Shown: positions 62,257 to 64,000 of the stretch, in pieces
Layout: every line of letters starts with the position of its first letter
How positions within the stretch are numbered: position 1 is the stretch's first letter
Assembly (NCBI GenBank): GCA_964369415.1
Contig: CAYJFP010000006.1
Location: forward strand, 1 to 64,000
Length of the DNA stretch: 64,000 nt
Origin: SIG603 sp964369415
GTDB taxonomy: Bacteria > Bacillota > Clostridia > Oscillospirales > Acutalibacteraceae
Reading direction: 5' to 3'
Notes under the pieces: model-generated
The model's input: only the letters and a program-made list of their open reading frames with translations
Databases searched by the model: none
What the model was told of the DNA's origin: nothing
Position numbers and translations under genes: made by a program

Positions 62257-62259
62257 GTT

Positions 62260-63105
62260 TTAATTACCTTCAAGCTCTATCAAATAATTGCTAAGTGCAT
62301 CTTTCCAAGTAGGGAGGCGGTTAAATCCATTTTGGTCTAAACAAGTCTTGTCCATGCGTGAATTTAAAGGTCTTACGGCTCTTGTTTTGTATTCAGATGT
62401 TGGAATGCGGTTGATTTTACAGTTTAAATTAGCGTTTTGCATTATTGCTTCGGCAAAATCTGCCCATGAGCAAAAACCTTCATTACTTGCATGATAAGTT
62501 CCGAATTTATCACTTACTATCATATCACAAAGAAGTACTGATAAATCCGCTGTATAAGTTGGAGATCCGATTTGGTCGTCAATTACGTTTAGCTCGTCTT
62601 TTTCGGCACCTAGTCTAAGCATAGTTTTCACAAAATTGTTTCCATTTACACCAAAAACCCATGAAATTCTAACTATGAAATAATTATCCAATAGTTCTTT
62701 AACAGCAAGCTCTCCGCCAAGTTTAGTTCTGCCGTAAGCTCCTTGCGGATTTGTTGGATCATTCGGCTTGTATGCGTTAGTGCCTGTACCTTCAAATACA
62801 TAATCTGTGCTTATATACATCATTTTAGCTGAAATTTCCTTACAGGCTTCTGCGATATATTTTGGACCTAGTACATTTACTTTTTCACAAGTTTCTAAAT
62901 CATCCTCAGCTTTGTCAACGGCAGTATAGGCCGCACAGTGGATAACAGATTCAGGCTTTAAATCTTTAATATAACTTATAACATCCTCACGGTTAGTTAT
63001 GTCTAAGTCCTGAATATCTATCCCTTTACATTGGATACCTCTTTTTGAAAGCTCTTTTACAACGTCGAAACCGAGTTGTCCGTTTACTCCTGTAACTAAA
63101 ATCAT
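62260..63105 (-). CDS. rfbD: dTDP-4-dehydrorhamnose reductase
   Basis: RfbD makes dTDP-L-rhamnose, the last step of the pathway. Seen: 281 residues; Rossmann motif GVNGQLGFDVVKELSK, YISTDYVFEGTG, and the catalytic YGRTKLGGE (Y-x-x-x-K). RfbA, RfbB and RfbC are not in the window. The gene lies between a flippase-like transporter and the glycosyltransferase, so it fits a surface polysaccharide locus that continues past the window. Confidence 0.94.
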   Translation of the reverse strand: MILVTGVNGQLGFDVVKELSKRGIQCKGIDIQDLDITNREDVISYIKDLKPESVIHCAAYTAVDKAEDDLETCEKVNVLGPKYIAEACKEISAKMMYISTDYVFEGTGTNAYKPNDPTNPQGAYGRTKLGGELAVKELLDNYFIVRISWVFGVNGNNFVKTMLRLGAEKDELNVIDDQIGSPTYTADLSVLLCDMIVSDKFGTYHASNEGFCSWADFAEAIMQNANLNCKINRIPTSEYKTRAVRPLNSRMDKTCLDQNGFNRLPTWKDALSNYLIELEGN

Positions 63106-63109
63106 ATTA

Positions 63110-64000
63110 TTACTCCTTAACTTTATTCAAAATTGATTTTTCAATTATATCTTTGTCGTCTTTCTGAGTCAAATCCTTTATCCAGTTGAAACTATTTATT
63201 TTCACAACAGCAACAAAACATTTTAGTATCTGATCTATCTTCAATAATGCAAATACTATCCAAGGTGCCGCACCTAAAACCGCCGCAATAGCAGCTGAAG
63301 GAATAACTACTAAAAATACAAAAATTGTATCGTTTTTAAACACAAAACCTACATCACCGCCAGATTTAACAAGGCCAAACAAGCAAGTAGCCTGATAACA
63401 TGAGCCAATAATTGTAATAGAAATTACATTCATGAACTGGTTTGAATATGCAATGGCTTCATCACTAATATTATATAGACCGATAAATCCATCTTTAATC
63501 AAAAATATGATTAAACCTGAAATTATACCGACGATTAAAAACATAATTTGAACTAATTTGGCATTACGCTTTACTCTTTCTATATCTCCTTCGCCAACAG
63601 TTTTTCCTGTAATAATTCCGACTGAAGCGGAAAGACCACCAATCCAAACGAAAAGAAGATTATGTAACATGCCTGTAACACTAGTGGCACTAATAACACT
63701 TTCTGAAAATCTGCCTAAAATTACGCTATTTGCTATTAAGTTACACCCCCATACAATTTGCCCACCAAAAACAGGGAGTCCATACTTAAGAAAATCCCTT
63801 AGAATAATTTTGTCGATAGAAATTAAATCTTTGAATTTTAATAATAATTTTTTATCTCTAAATCTGACATAGTAAAGTATAAATAAGCATTCGATTACTC
63901 TTGAAATAAGTGTTCCCAAAGCTGCGCCTTTTACACCCATAGCAGGTATAATCCCATTTACACCAAAGATGAACATGTAATTAAGTCCAACGTTTGCGAC
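63110..64000 (-). CDS. MATE-family transporter, partial
   Basis: The C-terminal part (297 residues) of a MATE-type efflux transporter whose start lies beyond the right edge. Seen: the open frame continues through position 64000 without a start; segments GVKGAALGTLISRVIECLFI, KYGLPVFGGQIVWGCNLIAN and VWIGGLSASVGIITGKTVGE match NorM/MATE proteins. It may belong to the polysaccharide cluster with rfbD, or be an efflux pump; the sequence cannot decide. Confidence 0.85.
   Translation of the reverse strand, partial: VANVGLNYMFIFGVNGIIPAMGVKGAALGTLISRVIECLFILYYVRFRDKKLLLKFKDLISIDKIILRDFLKYGLPVFGGQIVWGCNLIANSVILGRFSESVISATSVTGMLHNLLFVWIGGLSASVGIITGKTVGEGDIERVKRNAKLVQIMFLIVGIISGLIIFLIKDGFIGLYNISDEAIAYSNQFMNVISITIIGSCYQATCLFGLVKSGGDVGFVFKNDTIFVFLVVIPSAAIAAVLGAAPWIVFALLKIDQILKCFVAVVKINSFNWIKDLTQKDDKDIIEKSILNKVKE

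Overview
The window looks like low-GC, Gram-positive chromosomal DNA from a motile anaerobe of the class Clostridia. The evidence is a ctaD-free, Rnf-type electron-transport operon in the clostridial order C-D-G-E-A-B, the dnaX-ybaB-recR block behind the SRP RNA gene, FliY in place of a short FliN, FlgM/FlgN/FlgK/FlgL/DUF6470 gene order, SpoVB/MurJ-like flippases, and frequent TTG starts behind strong Shine-Dalgarno (SD) sites. The species cannot be named from the sequence. No insertion sequence, prophage, CRISPR array, tRNA or rRNA was seen.

Layout. 1-5.1 kb (minus strand): tmRNA (ssrA), a Zn-ribbon protein, a broken dCTP deaminase gene, a small membrane protein, smpB, a C_GCAxxG_C_C protein, recR, ybaB, dnaX and an SRP RNA gene with its own promoter and terminator. 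5.1-8.8 kb: a PilZ-domain gene facing away from a ParA-ComFB gene pair, with a perfect inverted repeat in the shared spacer, then a SpoVB-like flippase. 8.8-10.5 kb: prmA and a SAM methyltransferase. 10.5-15.5 kb: rnfCDGEAB. 15.7-24.6 kb (minus): a late flagellar operon, flgM-flgN-flgK-flgL-DUF6470-FliT-like-fliD-fliS-flgB-flgC. 25.0-48.6 kb (plus): a 27-gene operon from fliE to cheD, holding the basal body, hook, motor, switch and export genes plus the flagellar sigma factor, ending at a strong terminator. 48.6-53.1 kb (minus): PHP phosphatase, Lrp regulator, aminotransferase, DUF362 ferredoxin and ispE. 53.2-60.4 kb (plus): ACT/UPF0210 pair, DUF378, a MurJ-like flippase and a heterodimeric ABC exporter. 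60.4-64 kb (minus): two-domain glycosyltransferase, rfbD and a MATE transporter cut by the window edge.

How the parts fit. The two divergent flagellar operons together encode almost a whole flagellum. FlgM and the sigma factor form the usual checkpoint pair, and CheY, CheC, CheD and FliY form the switch-side signalling part. Not found here: flagellin, fliW/csrA, fliL, flhF/flhG, cheA/cheW/cheB/cheR and receptors. The Rnf complex would build the ion gradient that a MotAB stator uses, and the PilZ protein and perhaps the ComFB protein could link cyclic dinucleotides to motility; both links are inference. The most noteworthy items are the ParA-ComFB pair with its operator-like repeat, the damaged dcd, the displaced flgBC genes, the very long FliD, and a fibronectin-III-like tail on FlgD.
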